From: Gimesia aquarii
Lineage (GTDB): Bacteria; Planctomycetota; Planctomycetia; Planctomycetales; Planctomycetaceae
Assembly (NCBI RefSeq): GCF_007748195.1
Contig: NZ_CP037920.1
Location: 3,039,501 to 3,103,500, forward strand
Reading direction: 5' to 3'
DNA length: 64,000 nt
The notes under the pieces are model-generated. The model was not told the DNA's origin. It was given only the letters and a program-made list of their open reading frames with translations, and did not search any database. Shown here piece after piece: positions 47,912 through 57,154 of this stretch (positions are counted from its first letter, which is position 1; each line of letters opens with the position of its first letter). The position numbers were made by a program, and so were the translations under genes.

Positions 47912-49933
47912 TTATAGCCAGAAGAAGCGGCGGCAGGTTTCTACGACATCGCCAAAGAGAACATAGAACAGACTGCGTTGCCCGCAATCAATTTTAGCGC
48001 TGACTTCCGCTCCAATGCGTAACGAAGGCAATTTTTCTTTTTCAAATGTCGCATAGGTTTCCACAATACTACCAGTTTCTTCGGATTGATTAACACGTGT
48101 CGAAATCTCAGTCACTTCGCCTTCATAGCTTAACTCATTCGAAGTGGCCAGTATAAATTCCACGGGCAAATCGATGTCTCCTTTTCGATCCATCGCTTTG
48201 AAAATATGCCCCATTCGCTTTTCTTCCACATCAAGTTCCAGTTGCCAGGGACCCGTGTCGTCCATAATTTCCAGGAGTAATTCACCCCGTTGAACAGGAC
48301 GGTCTTTTAAAAGTTGTTCAATTTGAAATGTGGTAACCACACCGTCAATGGGGGCTTTGACATTCAATTTATCAAGGCGGCCCTCTAGAATCTCAAGGTG
48401 TTTTTTGAGTCCAAAGATTTGTGTTCGTAATTCATTTGATTTACCTCGTAACTCAATAATATCTTTGTTTGGCCGTTTGTCATTTCCTGCTTGAAGATTT
48501 GCGACAGTAGCTTGCAATTGTAATGCTAAACCTCTGAGTTCGTTTTTTACACCCAGTACTTCTGCTTTTAATTCGTCATTTCGGATTTCTACCAGCAGAT
48601 CTCCTTTTTTCACACGCTGACCACTTTCAACATGAATGTCAACCACTTCGCCTTCCCAGTTGGTAAACACTTCGCGTTGGATGGTGGGCATCAATCTGCC
48701 ATCACAACTAACACGGTAATCATAGGGAACTAAAGCGAGTGTGATTCCGACAGCAATGAGGACTGCAAGAATGATCAGAGTTTTTACTAGGGTTTTCCCA
48801 CGTAAGGCAGCAAAGCAACGGCCGATGAACCTCCAGAACGGCATCAGGAAGATGCTTTCGTAACTGCGTGAGTTCGCGATACCAGTGGCAATATGGCCCG
48901 ATAATAATTCTGCATGATTTTCTAAATGTGGCCTTGGTTGACTATCGGTAATCTGTTCGACGATCAGCCCACCAATCAGCTTTTTCGGTACGTCACTTTT
49001 GCGACCACCCAAAGCCTCTTCATCATGTTTAATCATTTTGTCAGGCTCAAAGAGTGGTACGATCATAATCATACGGGTCCCACTTTCCTGCAGGTAATCT
49101 GCCAGTGGTTCCTCAATTTGAGGTGGAATTGCATCCACAGATCCTGAATAAATAAAGGTCTCTCGCATGGAAAGCACTTTATTGGAGAGATTGGAAAGCA
49201 GTCGCACAGTGTTAGCGCGTTTGTTTACTTTATCCTGACCATTGATGGCAGTAATAACAGTTTTTTTACCGTACTGCATGGCGAGACTCACCCGGTCTGC
49301 ATTCAGCAGTTGCCTGCCATCATTAACAACCGTAGCGCCCACTTCTGATAAATTCAGGCTGCGATGAAGTTGCAACACAAACTGGTCGACTTCTTCCCAC
49401 ACTTCCAGTGAAGCATCGGTTTTACTGGCCTTTTCGTGTTCTGCCAGATAGTGCGATGCATAACCGGACATTTGCTCCACAAATTGCAAATACCCAGGAT
49501 GAGCCTGTTTGGGGGAATTCGGGCGTTGGAAGATCTCAATCACGCCAACCGGCTTTTTCCGGATGGATAAAGCCGCGACGACAATCAGGTTATCTGTGGG
49601 TAAATGGACGTCGGTATCACCATCGGCGGTAAAAATGCGTGCTTCTGCGGTGGATAAGACATCAGACAATAATCGCTGATTCTTGAGAATTGCTTCTGGC
49701 TCTTCATAAAAACCAGTGTCAGCCAAATTGACTTCACTTTTGATCGCAAGCCGACCACTCTCATCAATTAACCAGGCGGCACCCGCTGTTGCTCCGAGGC
49801 CGGCAACAACCCTGCGGAGAAACTCACGGAAAAATGTTTCCGGTGCCACATTTGAATGAGCGAACTCTTCAATTTCCCGTGCGATACGAACTACACGTTC
49901 ACGGGTCTGGCTAGGTGATTGAGTGCTTGTCAT
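47912..49933 (-). CDS. GAF-GAF-TM-HlyD fusion, membrane fusion protein with sensory N-terminus
   Basis: 673 residues. Two GAF-like domains occupy about 25-165 and 190-355 (GATAGAAWLIDESG; VVNDGRQLLNADRVSLAMQY). One membrane helix at 383-403 follows, then a periplasmic HlyD part. The barrel-sandwich halves are VFTNWEGEVVDIHVESGQRVKKGD (about 422-445) and KLNVKAPIDGVV (about 523-533), separated by a coiled coil. The GAF part would be cytoplasmic and the adaptor part periplasmic. This is an unusual sensor-adaptor combination. It is divergent from the HlyD and M50-HlyD genes across a 681-bp gap. Confidence 0.85.
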   Translation of the reverse strand: MTSTQSPSQTRERVVRIAREIEEFAHSNVAPETFFREFLRRVVAGLGATAGAAWLIDESGRLAIKSEVNLADTGFYEEPEAILKNQRLLSDVLSTAEARIFTADGDTDVHLPTDNLIVVAALSIRKKPVGVIEIFQRPNSPKQAHPGYLQFVEQMSGYASHYLAEHEKASKTDASLEVWEEVDQFVLQLHRSLNLSEVGATVVNDGRQLLNADRVSLAMQYGKKTVITAINGQDKVNKRANTVRLLSNLSNKVLSMRETFIYSGSVDAIPPQIEEPLADYLQESGTRMIMIVPLFEPDKMIKHDEEALGGRKSDVPKKLIGGLIVEQITDSQPRPHLENHAELLSGHIATGIANSRSYESIFLMPFWRFIGRCFAALRGKTLVKTLIILAVLIAVGITLALVPYDYRVSCDGRLMPTIQREVFTNWEGEVVDIHVESGQRVKKGDLLVEIRNDELKAEVLGVKNELRGLALQLQATVANLQAGNDKRPNKDIIELRGKSNELRTQIFGLKKHLEILEGRLDKLNVKAPIDGVVTTFQIEQLLKDRPVQRGELLLEIMDDTGPWQLELDVEEKRMGHIFKAMDRKGDIDLPVEFILATSNELSYEGEVTEISTRVNQSEETGSIVETYATFEKEKLPSLRIGAEVSAKIDCGQRSLFYVLFGDVVETCRRFFWL

Positions 49934-50614
49934 CGAGATTGATTACCTGTTAGTTATTTCTTTTAGTATCAATTCTTATACTTCTTAAGAAGCAAAGTCT
50001 TCTGAAATTTATACGGTACAAAAGACAGAATATATAGTTTTAGATGTCTCTTCTCACAATTTTTCATGATATGGACAATCTTACATAAGCAGATTTTATT
50101 CGGAAACGGGACTGTTTGCAAAATCCCATTTCCTTGTATCCCCCATTTTTCCCCTATGTTGCGTAAAGGAAACGGAAGATTTGCCTAACCCTTTCAACAG
50201 CAAAGAATCGTATAAAAGGTCTCTTTTGATAAGAGACGCTCAAATATTTAAAGTATAACATGCGTATAAAGGAAACAGACCATAATTTGAAACCTGACAG
50301 CTACTTACATCGAGTCAGATGATAAAGAAGCGAATGAATTCCGTCTGCAAATTGCAGGAATGGGTGACTTGTGACGTTTGTGTCATTCATAGAGACAAGG
50401 TGTCCCGCCTCAACCAGGCGTTAGGTTCCGATCCAACCCTGAAAATTCACAATAGCATCATGAAAAATCGCTTGTCAGTGGGGGGCGAGAGACGTTAGAT
50501 ATATGGCTCAGAAGTGTCTATATTTATATATGCTGGAGCATATTGACATAGAAATCATAAATGGAAGTATTGAGACCTTTCCGAACTACTTGGATCCATC
50601 TTGAGGATGAAGTG
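49934..50614 (+). other. 681-bp divergent intergenic region of the HlyD locus
   Basis: Separates the GAF-HlyD gene from the HlyD and M50-HlyD genes and must hold promoters for both. A perfect 7-bp hairpin (GTCTCTT 50219-50225 with AAGAGAC 50231-50237) lacks a U-run and might be an operator. No small precursor-peptide gene with a ribosome site is evident. Confidence 0.55.
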
Positions 50615-51562
50615 ATGAAGTTAAACTTAGCGAAAACCTTTTGCTGTGCGATACTGTTAATTGGGACAAGTTGGATCTTGACCGAAAGCAGCTCGAATGC
50701 AGGTGAACAACCGCAGGAGAAATCGGATTCAGCAGCACCTGTTTCTGCCATTACGATCAATGAATGCCGCATTAAGCTAATTGATCGTGTTATTTTAGGT
50801 AGTGATCGTCCCGGTGTTCTGGATTACGTAGAGCCCAGTGAAGGAGAAAAGGTCAAAAAGGGTCAGGAAATTGCCGCGTTAAAAACAGAATCACTTAAAG
50901 CGGCACGTAAGACAGCCGAAACGCGTGCCTCGAATGATATTGAGATTCGTTATTCCAAAAAAGCCAGAGATACTTCTTATGTAGAGCTGGAAATCAATCT
51001 GGATATCAACAAACGAGTGCCTGGTACCATTACACCACTGGATATCAAGCGTTTGGAACTCAATGCCGAAAAAAGCGATTTACAAATCGAACAAGCTGAG
51101 ATGGAATTCCAGATGAATAAATTGCAGCTTGAAGAAATCGACGCTCAGCTCAAAGAAACTAAGATAATTGCACCCTTTGATGGGGTTGTGACCAAAAAAT
51201 TCCGTTCTACTGGCGAAGTCGTTCGTCATGGAGATGAGGTATTAGAGCTAGTCAGCACGAAACGGGTCAAAGTTGAAGGTTATGTAAACATTCAAGATAC
51301 CTGGAAGTTTCATGAGGGGACTCCGGTTGAAGTGGAAGTGGATATTCCCGGAATCCGTTTACCCATCGAAGATCGAAAATATCATGGAAAAATTACGTTT
51401 ATTGATGTCGAAGTTGAGCCCATTCATGGAAAGTCCATTAAAGTTTGGGCGGAAGTGGAAAATCCGGATAATGTTCTGAAAGCCGGATATATGGCAACGA
51501 TGAAGATCCTACCCGACAAGTCAAACAGCAAAGTGGCTCAGGAAACATCGGTTAAAAAATAA
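50615..51562 (+). CDS. HlyD/RND-type periplasmic adaptor subunit
   Basis: 315 residues from ATG 50615 with GAGG upstream. A signal peptide is present (LAKTFCCAILLIGTSWILT). The barrel-sandwich hybrid is split as usual: VLDYVEPSEGEKVKKGQEIAAL and IAPFDGVVTKKFRSTGEVVRHGDE, separated by a helical hairpin of about 80 residues. A beta-barrel region follows (VKVEGYVNIQDTWKF). There is no inner-membrane anchor other than the signal. It precedes the M50-HlyD gene by 65 bp on the same strand, so the two are probably cotranscribed. Confidence 0.87.
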   Translation: MKLNLAKTFCCAILLIGTSWILTESSSNAGEQPQEKSDSAAPVSAITINECRIKLIDRVILGSDRPGVLDYVEPSEGEKVKKGQEIAALKTESLKAARKTAETRASNDIEIRYSKKARDTSYVELEINLDINKRVPGTITPLDIKRLELNAEKSDLQIEQAEMEFQMNKLQLEEIDAQLKETKIIAPFDGVVTKKFRSTGEVVRHGDEVLELVSTKRVKVEGYVNIQDTWKFHEGTPVEVEVDIPGIRLPIEDRKYHGKITFIDVEVEPIHGKSIKVWAEVENPDNVLKAGYMATMKILPDKSNSKVAQETSVKK

Positions 51563-51627
51563 TCATCACATTTGAAGCTGATTAACACCAAAGAACTTCA
51601 CTTTACTGTTAAAGACCTTTTCTACTC

Positions 51628-53850
51628 ATGAGTACTTTAAGCGAATCCATGACATCCTCAACGGAACGACCTATTCCGTTAAGCGTGCGCGATGATTTGA
51701 TCGGCAAATGGATTCATTATAAAGGTCTCGGCTATTGGGTCATCAAAGATCCGGTTTCATTGAAGTACACAAGATTGCATCCGGAGCAATACTACATATT
51801 GAATTTGTTAAATGGAGAACTCAGCCCCGAAGAAATCAAAGACGAAGTCCATCGGCAGTTTCCGACCTTGTTACTTTCCATTTCAGAGATACAGCAATTA
51901 ATTGCGGACTTATATCGAAAAGGCCTGCTGACCAGCGGACGTCCCGGTCAGGGGGTCACACTGATCAAACAGCACCGGGAAGAACGTAAGAAGAAGATCT
52001 TTTCCACACTTAAAAGTATGCTTTATCTCAGGCTGCCTGGTTGGGATCCGGAAACTTCATTGCAGAAGTTATATCCTTACGTGCAATGGATGTGGCGCCC
52101 CTGGGCAACGACAATGTTTGCTTTATTAATTGTTTCATCCTGGATTCTGATCGGTGTTCAGTTCGAAGTCTTTCGTAGCAAATTACCCGAATTTCAACAG
52201 TTTTTCGGGTGGCCTAACCTGATTTATATGTGGTTTGTGCTGGGGGCAGCTAAAGTCGTTCATGAATTTGGCCACGGCTTATCCTGCAAGCATTATGGCG
52301 GTGAATGCCATGGTATGGGGATTATGTTTTTAGTGTTTAGTCCTTGCCTGTACTGTGATGTCTCCGATTCCTGGATGTTGAGAAACAAATGGAAGCGGAT
52401 CATTATCGGTGGCGCGGGAATGTATATTGAAGTGATCATGTCCGCGATTGCTGTTTGGGTGTGGTGGTTCACAAAGCCAGGTTTGCTGAATCATTTGGCG
52501 TTAAACCTGTTTTTTGTATCGACGGTTACCACCGTGATATTCAATGCCAATCCATTGATGCGATTCGATGGTTACTACATGATGAGCGATTTTCTGGAAA
52601 TACCTAATTTAAGGCAAAAAGCAGATAAGCATCTTCGTGATACATTTGCCTGGTATTGCCTGGGAATTGAATCTCAGCGTGATCCTTTCATGCCGGAGAC
52701 AGGAAAGTTTGGATTTATATTATTCGCGATTGCATCCGCTTTCTATCGCTGGTTTGTGATGTTTGGGATTACGCTTTTCCTGTATACTGTTTTAAAACCA
52801 TACGATTTACAAAGTATTGGAGTGACATTGGCCGTCATTTCCATCGTGACATTTATTGGTGGCATCTTTCACAACATCTATAAAATTATTAGAGCACCGA
52901 GGACCGAACCCATGAATTACTACAAAGTCACAGCGACTCTCACCGTCACTGCTGCTGTGATTCTTGGAATTCTTTTAATTCCAGTCCCCATGCATTTTGA
53001 AGCACCCTTTATCTTAGAAGGGTATGGAGTAAAGCATGTCTTTACGACGGAAACCGGTCGGTTAGACCGAGTCTATGTCGAACCCGGACAAACCGTAGAA
53101 AAGGGACAATTATTGGCAAGCATTGTGAATCTCGAAAAACAAGATGAACTTTACAAACTAAAGGTAGATCGAAAAGTCCAAGAAGGAGAAGTCCGTAAAT
53201 ATTTAGCACTAGATGATCTGGCCGGAGTCAAGGTTTCCAAAGAAAGGCTGGCTTCAACTGAGGAAAGAATTGCTGAAGTTGAGGAGCAATTACGAAATAT
53301 GAAAGTGGTGGCACCCATCAGTGGAACAGTGGTTGCCCCTGCCAGCCGGCCAGAGCCGAAATTGTCCGATTCCAAAAAACAGTTATCTGGTTGGTTTGGT
53401 ACTCCTCTTGATGCGAAAAATGCCAATTGCTACCTGGAGAAGCAGACTCACATGCTGAGTATCGCTCCTGAATCGCGTTTCCAGGCGGTATTATATATCG
53501 ATCAGGAATACCGAAATGATTTTAAATTGAATCAGAGTGTTGAACTCAAACTAGAACATTTACCCGAAAAAACCTACATCTCAAGTATTGAGCGGGTTGC
53601 TCATGGACACAAGGATTTTATTCCGCCCACGCTCTCTAATAAAATGGGGGGAGAAGTTCCAACAGTCACAGATAAAGAAGGGCGGGAAAAATTAACCAGT
53701 ACAGCGTATGAAGCGATTGTTCCCCTTGAGGAAGACGTAAAGTTGTTTCGAGCGAACATGCGCGGTAAAGCGCGTTTTGAAGTGACTCAGTTAACCACCG
53801 GTCAATGGTTATGGCGCTACTTCCGAAAAACATTTCACTTCCGGCTCTGA
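51628..53850 (+). CDS. PqqD-like/M50 site-2 protease/HlyD fusion protein
   Basis: 740 residues. Residues ~15-105 form a PqqD-like winged-helix module (WVIKDPVSLKYTRLHPEQYY). Membrane segments follow, with zinc motif HEFGH at 212-216 and the second metal site in NPLMRFDGYY (about 308-317). These are the M50 site-2 protease ligands. Further helices lead to a HlyD-like periplasmic part from about 460 (GRLDRVYVEPGQTVEKGQLL; KVVAPISGTVVAP). PqqD-like domains bind leader peptides, so the protein may cut and export a peptide. That role is inferred from domain content only. Confidence 0.88.
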   Translation: MSTLSESMTSSTERPIPLSVRDDLIGKWIHYKGLGYWVIKDPVSLKYTRLHPEQYYILNLLNGELSPEEIKDEVHRQFPTLLLSISEIQQLIADLYRKGLLTSGRPGQGVTLIKQHREERKKKIFSTLKSMLYLRLPGWDPETSLQKLYPYVQWMWRPWATTMFALLIVSSWILIGVQFEVFRSKLPEFQQFFGWPNLIYMWFVLGAAKVVHEFGHGLSCKHYGGECHGMGIMFLVFSPCLYCDVSDSWMLRNKWKRIIIGGAGMYIEVIMSAIAVWVWWFTKPGLLNHLALNLFFVSTVTTVIFNANPLMRFDGYYMMSDFLEIPNLRQKADKHLRDTFAWYCLGIESQRDPFMPETGKFGFILFAIASAFYRWFVMFGITLFLYTVLKPYDLQSIGVTLAVISIVTFIGGIFHNIYKIIRAPRTEPMNYYKVTATLTVTAAVILGILLIPVPMHFEAPFILEGYGVKHVFTTETGRLDRVYVEPGQTVEKGQLLASIVNLEKQDELYKLKVDRKVQEGEVRKYLALDDLAGVKVSKERLASTEERIAEVEEQLRNMKVVAPISGTVVAPASRPEPKLSDSKKQLSGWFGTPLDAKNANCYLEKQTHMLSIAPESRFQAVLYIDQEYRNDFKLNQSVELKLEHLPEKTYISSIERVAHGHKDFIPPTLSNKMGGEVPTVTDKEGREKLTSTAYEAIVPLEEDVKLFRANMRGKARFEVTQLTTGQWLWRYFRKTFHFRL

Positions 53851-53904
53851 TTTTCGTTCTCAACCTGCTTCAGATCGTTTATCAAAGTCGCAATCAGGCA
53901 CAGT

Positions 53905-55254
53905 ATGACCAATATCCTTTCCGAAGCTGTCAAACTACTGCAGGCCAATCAGGCAAAAAAAGCAGAAAACCTTTTAAGTACTTACTATCCAGCAAATTTA
54001 AATAATGCGCAATTCCTACATTTATATGGACTGGCGGCTTCAGATTCCGGGGACTATCAGTCCGGTATCGAACGGGTGAAAAAAGCGATTGCTTTGAACC
54101 CGAATATTGCTGAGTTTCATCATAATCTTGCAGCCATCTATCGGCTTGTAGGGGAATTCAACCTGTCAGAGCAACATTATCTGACAGCGTTGCAAATAAA
54201 ACCTGATTATGCAGAGGCTTATTTCAATTATTCTGCCGCCAAAAAGTTTACCAAAGATGATCCGATTGTTCCCATTCTCGAACAACAATTGTCACGATCT
54301 GATCTTTCCGATGAAGACCGTTGTTTTTTGGGATTTGCTGCTGGCAATATTTTCAATGATATCAAGGACTATGATAAAGCATTTTCTTATTATGAGGTGG
54401 GAAATCGTTCCAAAAATGCTCGTTTCGATATTAACCAGTTCCGGAAGGAAATAGATCAACTCATTTCCGTCTTTTCTGCCAGGTTCATCCAGCAAAGTGC
54501 TGCATGGGGATCTGCCAGCCAGGTCCCCGTCTTTATCTTGGGAATGCCCAGGACGGGAACAACACTGGTGGAGCAGATCTTGTCCAGTCATCCTGGGGTT
54601 CATGGAGCAGGGGAGTTGCCCGATATCGCGAGCATTGCGGGAACAATGAGACAACATGCGACTCAGAAATCAAATTTTCCGGAATGTGTAACACATCTCC
54701 CTGATAATATCTTTTCAGGATTTGCAGATGCCTATCTGCGCCGTTTGCGGACGTTCGACCAGTCGGCTGTGAGGATAATCAATAAGATGCCTCCTAACTT
54801 TTTGTATCTCGGACTGATTACGATCATGTTTCCTGAAGCAAAGGTCATCCATTGCCAGAGACATCCACTTGATACTTGCCTCTCCTGCTATTTTCAACGT
54901 TTTCGCAGAGGGCATGACTATTCTTTCAATTTGAAGCACTTAGGACTTTATTACCGGGAATACGAACGATTAATGGAACATTGGCGAAACGTACTGCCGA
55001 TGAAACCTTATGAGTTACACTATTCTGAACTGGTAGCCAATCAAGAAGCGCAGAGCAGGAGCTTAATCGATTTTATTGATGTTTCCTGGGATGAGCGTTG
55101 TCTGAATTTCCAGGAAAATAATCGGCCAGTGACAACCGCAAGTAATTTACAAGTCCGCCGTCCCATGAATCAGTCAGGTTTAGATCGCTGGAAAAACTAT
55201 GATCGTCATCTCGGAGCCCTTCGAGAAGCCTTGGGTATTTCTGAATCCGAATGA
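53905..55254 (+). CDS. TPR-sulfotransferase (PAPS-dependent)
   Basis: 449 residues. An N-terminal TPR block (FLHLYGLAASDSGDYQSGIE; AEFHHNLAAIYRLVGEFNL) covers about 1-160. The sulfotransferase domain follows, with the 5'-phosphosulfate loop ILGMPRTGTTLVEQILSSHP (about 210-230). The 3'-phosphate motif is HCQRHPLDTCLSCYFQRF. The arrangement is the common TPR/sulfotransferase type found widely in bacteria. The acceptor is unknown. It starts 54 bp after the M50-HlyD gene, so it could modify an exported product. Confidence 0.9.
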   Translation: MTNILSEAVKLLQANQAKKAENLLSTYYPANLNNAQFLHLYGLAASDSGDYQSGIERVKKAIALNPNIAEFHHNLAAIYRLVGEFNLSEQHYLTALQIKPDYAEAYFNYSAAKKFTKDDPIVPILEQQLSRSDLSDEDRCFLGFAAGNIFNDIKDYDKAFSYYEVGNRSKNARFDINQFRKEIDQLISVFSARFIQQSAAWGSASQVPVFILGMPRTGTTLVEQILSSHPGVHGAGELPDIASIAGTMRQHATQKSNFPECVTHLPDNIFSGFADAYLRRLRTFDQSAVRIINKMPPNFLYLGLITIMFPEAKVIHCQRHPLDTCLSCYFQRFRRGHDYSFNLKHLGLYYREYERLMEHWRNVLPMKPYELHYSELVANQEAQSRSLIDFIDVSWDERCLNFQENNRPVTTASNLQVRRPMNQSGLDRWKNYDRHLGALREALGISESE

Positions 55255-55290
55255 ATGAAGTCCATTCTCAAATTTGTGAGTGGATTCATT
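55254..55290. terminator. stem-loop between two convergent genes, overlapping both stops
   Basis: Arms 55254-55270 and about 55276-55290 pair over about 15 positions with mismatches and a bulge (AATGAAGTCCATTCTCA with TGAGTGGATTCATT). It covers the end of the sulfotransferase stop and the last bases of the HEAT gene. T-runs are short, so termination strength is uncertain. Confidence 0.5.
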
Positions 55291-56626
55291 ATTGAAGAAT
55301 GGGAACAATACCCGTTTGGTTTTGAGTCGATGCCCACCAGAGGCGCCACAATCGTTCATTGTAGCCAAAATTTTGTTTACTAATCTTTTGGAGTGCCAGC
55401 AAAATGGCTTCGTTCTGGTGAGAATATTTTACAGATACCGTTCGCATTCGAATCTTTGGTTGTTGAGAAGGCAATACAATCACACCGTTAGGATAACGAC
55501 CCGCTAATAGTCCTGCTTCAATATCAGGCGGTAGCACGACTCCTGAGTTTCCAAATGTACCATTCGTATTGTAACTGTAAGTCGAAGTTGCATCGGGAAC
55601 CCTGACTCGATACGTATGCTTGGTAATTAATGCAGAAATCAGATCCGGGATCACAGATTGATCTCCAATTGCTTCCAGGCCATTTCCGGCTCGTTGCACG
55701 ATGACATTTGATTTATTTTTTAAAGCTTGAATGAAATAAGCAATTGCTTTAGTCGCGTCTCGTTTTGTGAGTGCTTCTAGTGCAGCGGTTCGAATTACCT
55801 GACTCGGATCGGTAAGTACTAATTCAGCGAGGGGACGTAACGGCTTGTCACCAGAGATTTGAGTTAGAGTGGAAACGAGCAGGGATCGAATGGCGATGCT
55901 CTTATGCTTACCCATCAGCCGGGCCAGGCCAGCCACAGCATAAGGGTCTGAGACACCTTGAATCTTTCTTAATCCCACTTGCTGTCTTAAAAGATCATTG
56001 CCGTTAGTCCAGGCCAGCCAGAGCTTGATTTTCTTAATCCATTCACGTTCTTTCTCCAGATCCGCTTCATTCTTTTCCAGTAATTCCAGTTCCGCAGAAG
56101 AAACATAACGCCCTTTGTATTTGATATAACCATTGCTTCGCATGACCTCATCACGGGTTGTCCATTCGCCATTCCGTTTTGTGTATCCCAGTGAGGCACG
56201 TGCTTTCGCATGATCAGGGTCGAGACGGATGATCTGTTCCATTTCTTGATTTCGCTGTGCACGCAGATGTTTTTGCGAACACCACTCAGCAAGTTTAAGG
56301 TGTGCTTCAACGGTGTCTTCAATATTTTTAGACTTTGTCTCATATTCTTCGATGACGAGGGGGCGATTCGTGATAAATTCAATGTGTTGGGCATCGATAC
56401 GGATTGAGCCCCCCGAAAGAGTTTTCATTATACGAGTTTCTTTTGACGCCGTTTTTGTTGAGGGGACAATTTTTCCTCGTATTTCACCACCATTTTTTAG
56501 CTTGATTAAATCTGCCGATACTTTGGCTCGTGAAGGGGCAGCCAGAATGATCAATGTGTATAAAATCAGACTGATGGAGACATTGATGTGAGAGAATTGA
56601 AATGGTTGTGTGATTTTAGTTCTCAT
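55289..56626 (-). CDS. secreted HEAT-repeat protein with TPR-like region
   Basis: 445 residues from ATG 56626 (MRTKITQPFQFSHIN), followed by a hydrophobic signal (ISLILYTLIILAAPSRA). Residues ~60-200 carry a small beta domain (KLKNGGEIRGKIVPS) and a TPR-like helical part (EDTVEAHLKLAEWCSQKHL; IIRLDPDHAKARASLG). HEAT-like repeats follow (IRSLLVSTLTQISGDKPLRP; VIRTAALEALTKRD; VVQRAGNGLEAIGDQSVIPD). The C-terminus ends with KQNFGYNERLWRLWWA, a pattern often seen in planctomycete HEAT proteins. It is probably a periplasmic scaffold; the function is unknown. Confidence 0.8.
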   Translation of the reverse strand: MRTKITQPFQFSHINVSISLILYTLIILAAPSRAKVSADLIKLKNGGEIRGKIVPSTKTASKETRIMKTLSGGSIRIDAQHIEFITNRPLVIEEYETKSKNIEDTVEAHLKLAEWCSQKHLRAQRNQEMEQIIRLDPDHAKARASLGYTKRNGEWTTRDEVMRSNGYIKYKGRYVSSAELELLEKNEADLEKEREWIKKIKLWLAWTNGNDLLRQQVGLRKIQGVSDPYAVAGLARLMGKHKSIAIRSLLVSTLTQISGDKPLRPLAELVLTDPSQVIRTAALEALTKRDATKAIAYFIQALKNKSNVIVQRAGNGLEAIGDQSVIPDLISALITKHTYRVRVPDATSTYSYNTNGTFGNSGVVLPPDIEAGLLAGRYPNGVIVLPSQQPKIRMRTVSVKYSHQNEAILLALQKISKQNFGYNERLWRLWWASTQNQTGIVPILQ

Positions 56627-57154
56627 ACCAGTCCACTTTACGAATTTGATGGTATTCGAATTCTTTTTCTGACTCAAAAAGACGTTGCAAGATTCAAATT
56701 GAGCCTGTCTGAACCTGTTTTTATTGTAGACCTACAAACTGGGTTTGAATAGTTCTTTAAATCGGCCTGTTCTGTTTTACTGGTGAATCAAAGACCGATT
56801 TTTTCGCTCCAGAGAGAGTACATACAAACTGAATTATAGAAATAATCCGTTTGAGACTCCAATAAAATCAGGAATGTCATGAAAATGTTCAGTTCTCATC
56901 GTGAATATTCTTGAAATCCAACCCAAACAAAGCTGGATTCCTATTTGGTAGGGTGGGTAGAATGGGGGTTGTAAAACAAGGTTCTATCGAGAGAATCGAT
57001 GATCCGAGTCTGTTTTCAAACACAGTTTTCGCTGACAGTCTTCCAGTGATGTAGACTTCAAAAGAAGTGATTTCGTATTGATTTCAATCACTCAGGTTGT
57101 TTCCTTTCATCTATCAAAATCTGTTTCCCTTATCATAATTGAAAAGACGGCAAT
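56627..57154 (+). other. 528-bp divergent intergenic region
   Basis: Separates the leftward HEAT-repeat gene from the rightward PQQ-like gene. It must contain both promoters. I see no gene, RNA or strong terminator. Confidence 0.55.

Noticed and set aside
49934-50614. Search for a RiPP-like precursor gene beside the PqqD-like/M50 fusion
   Set aside because: No short frame with a ribosome site and a leader/core-like sequence was found in the gap.
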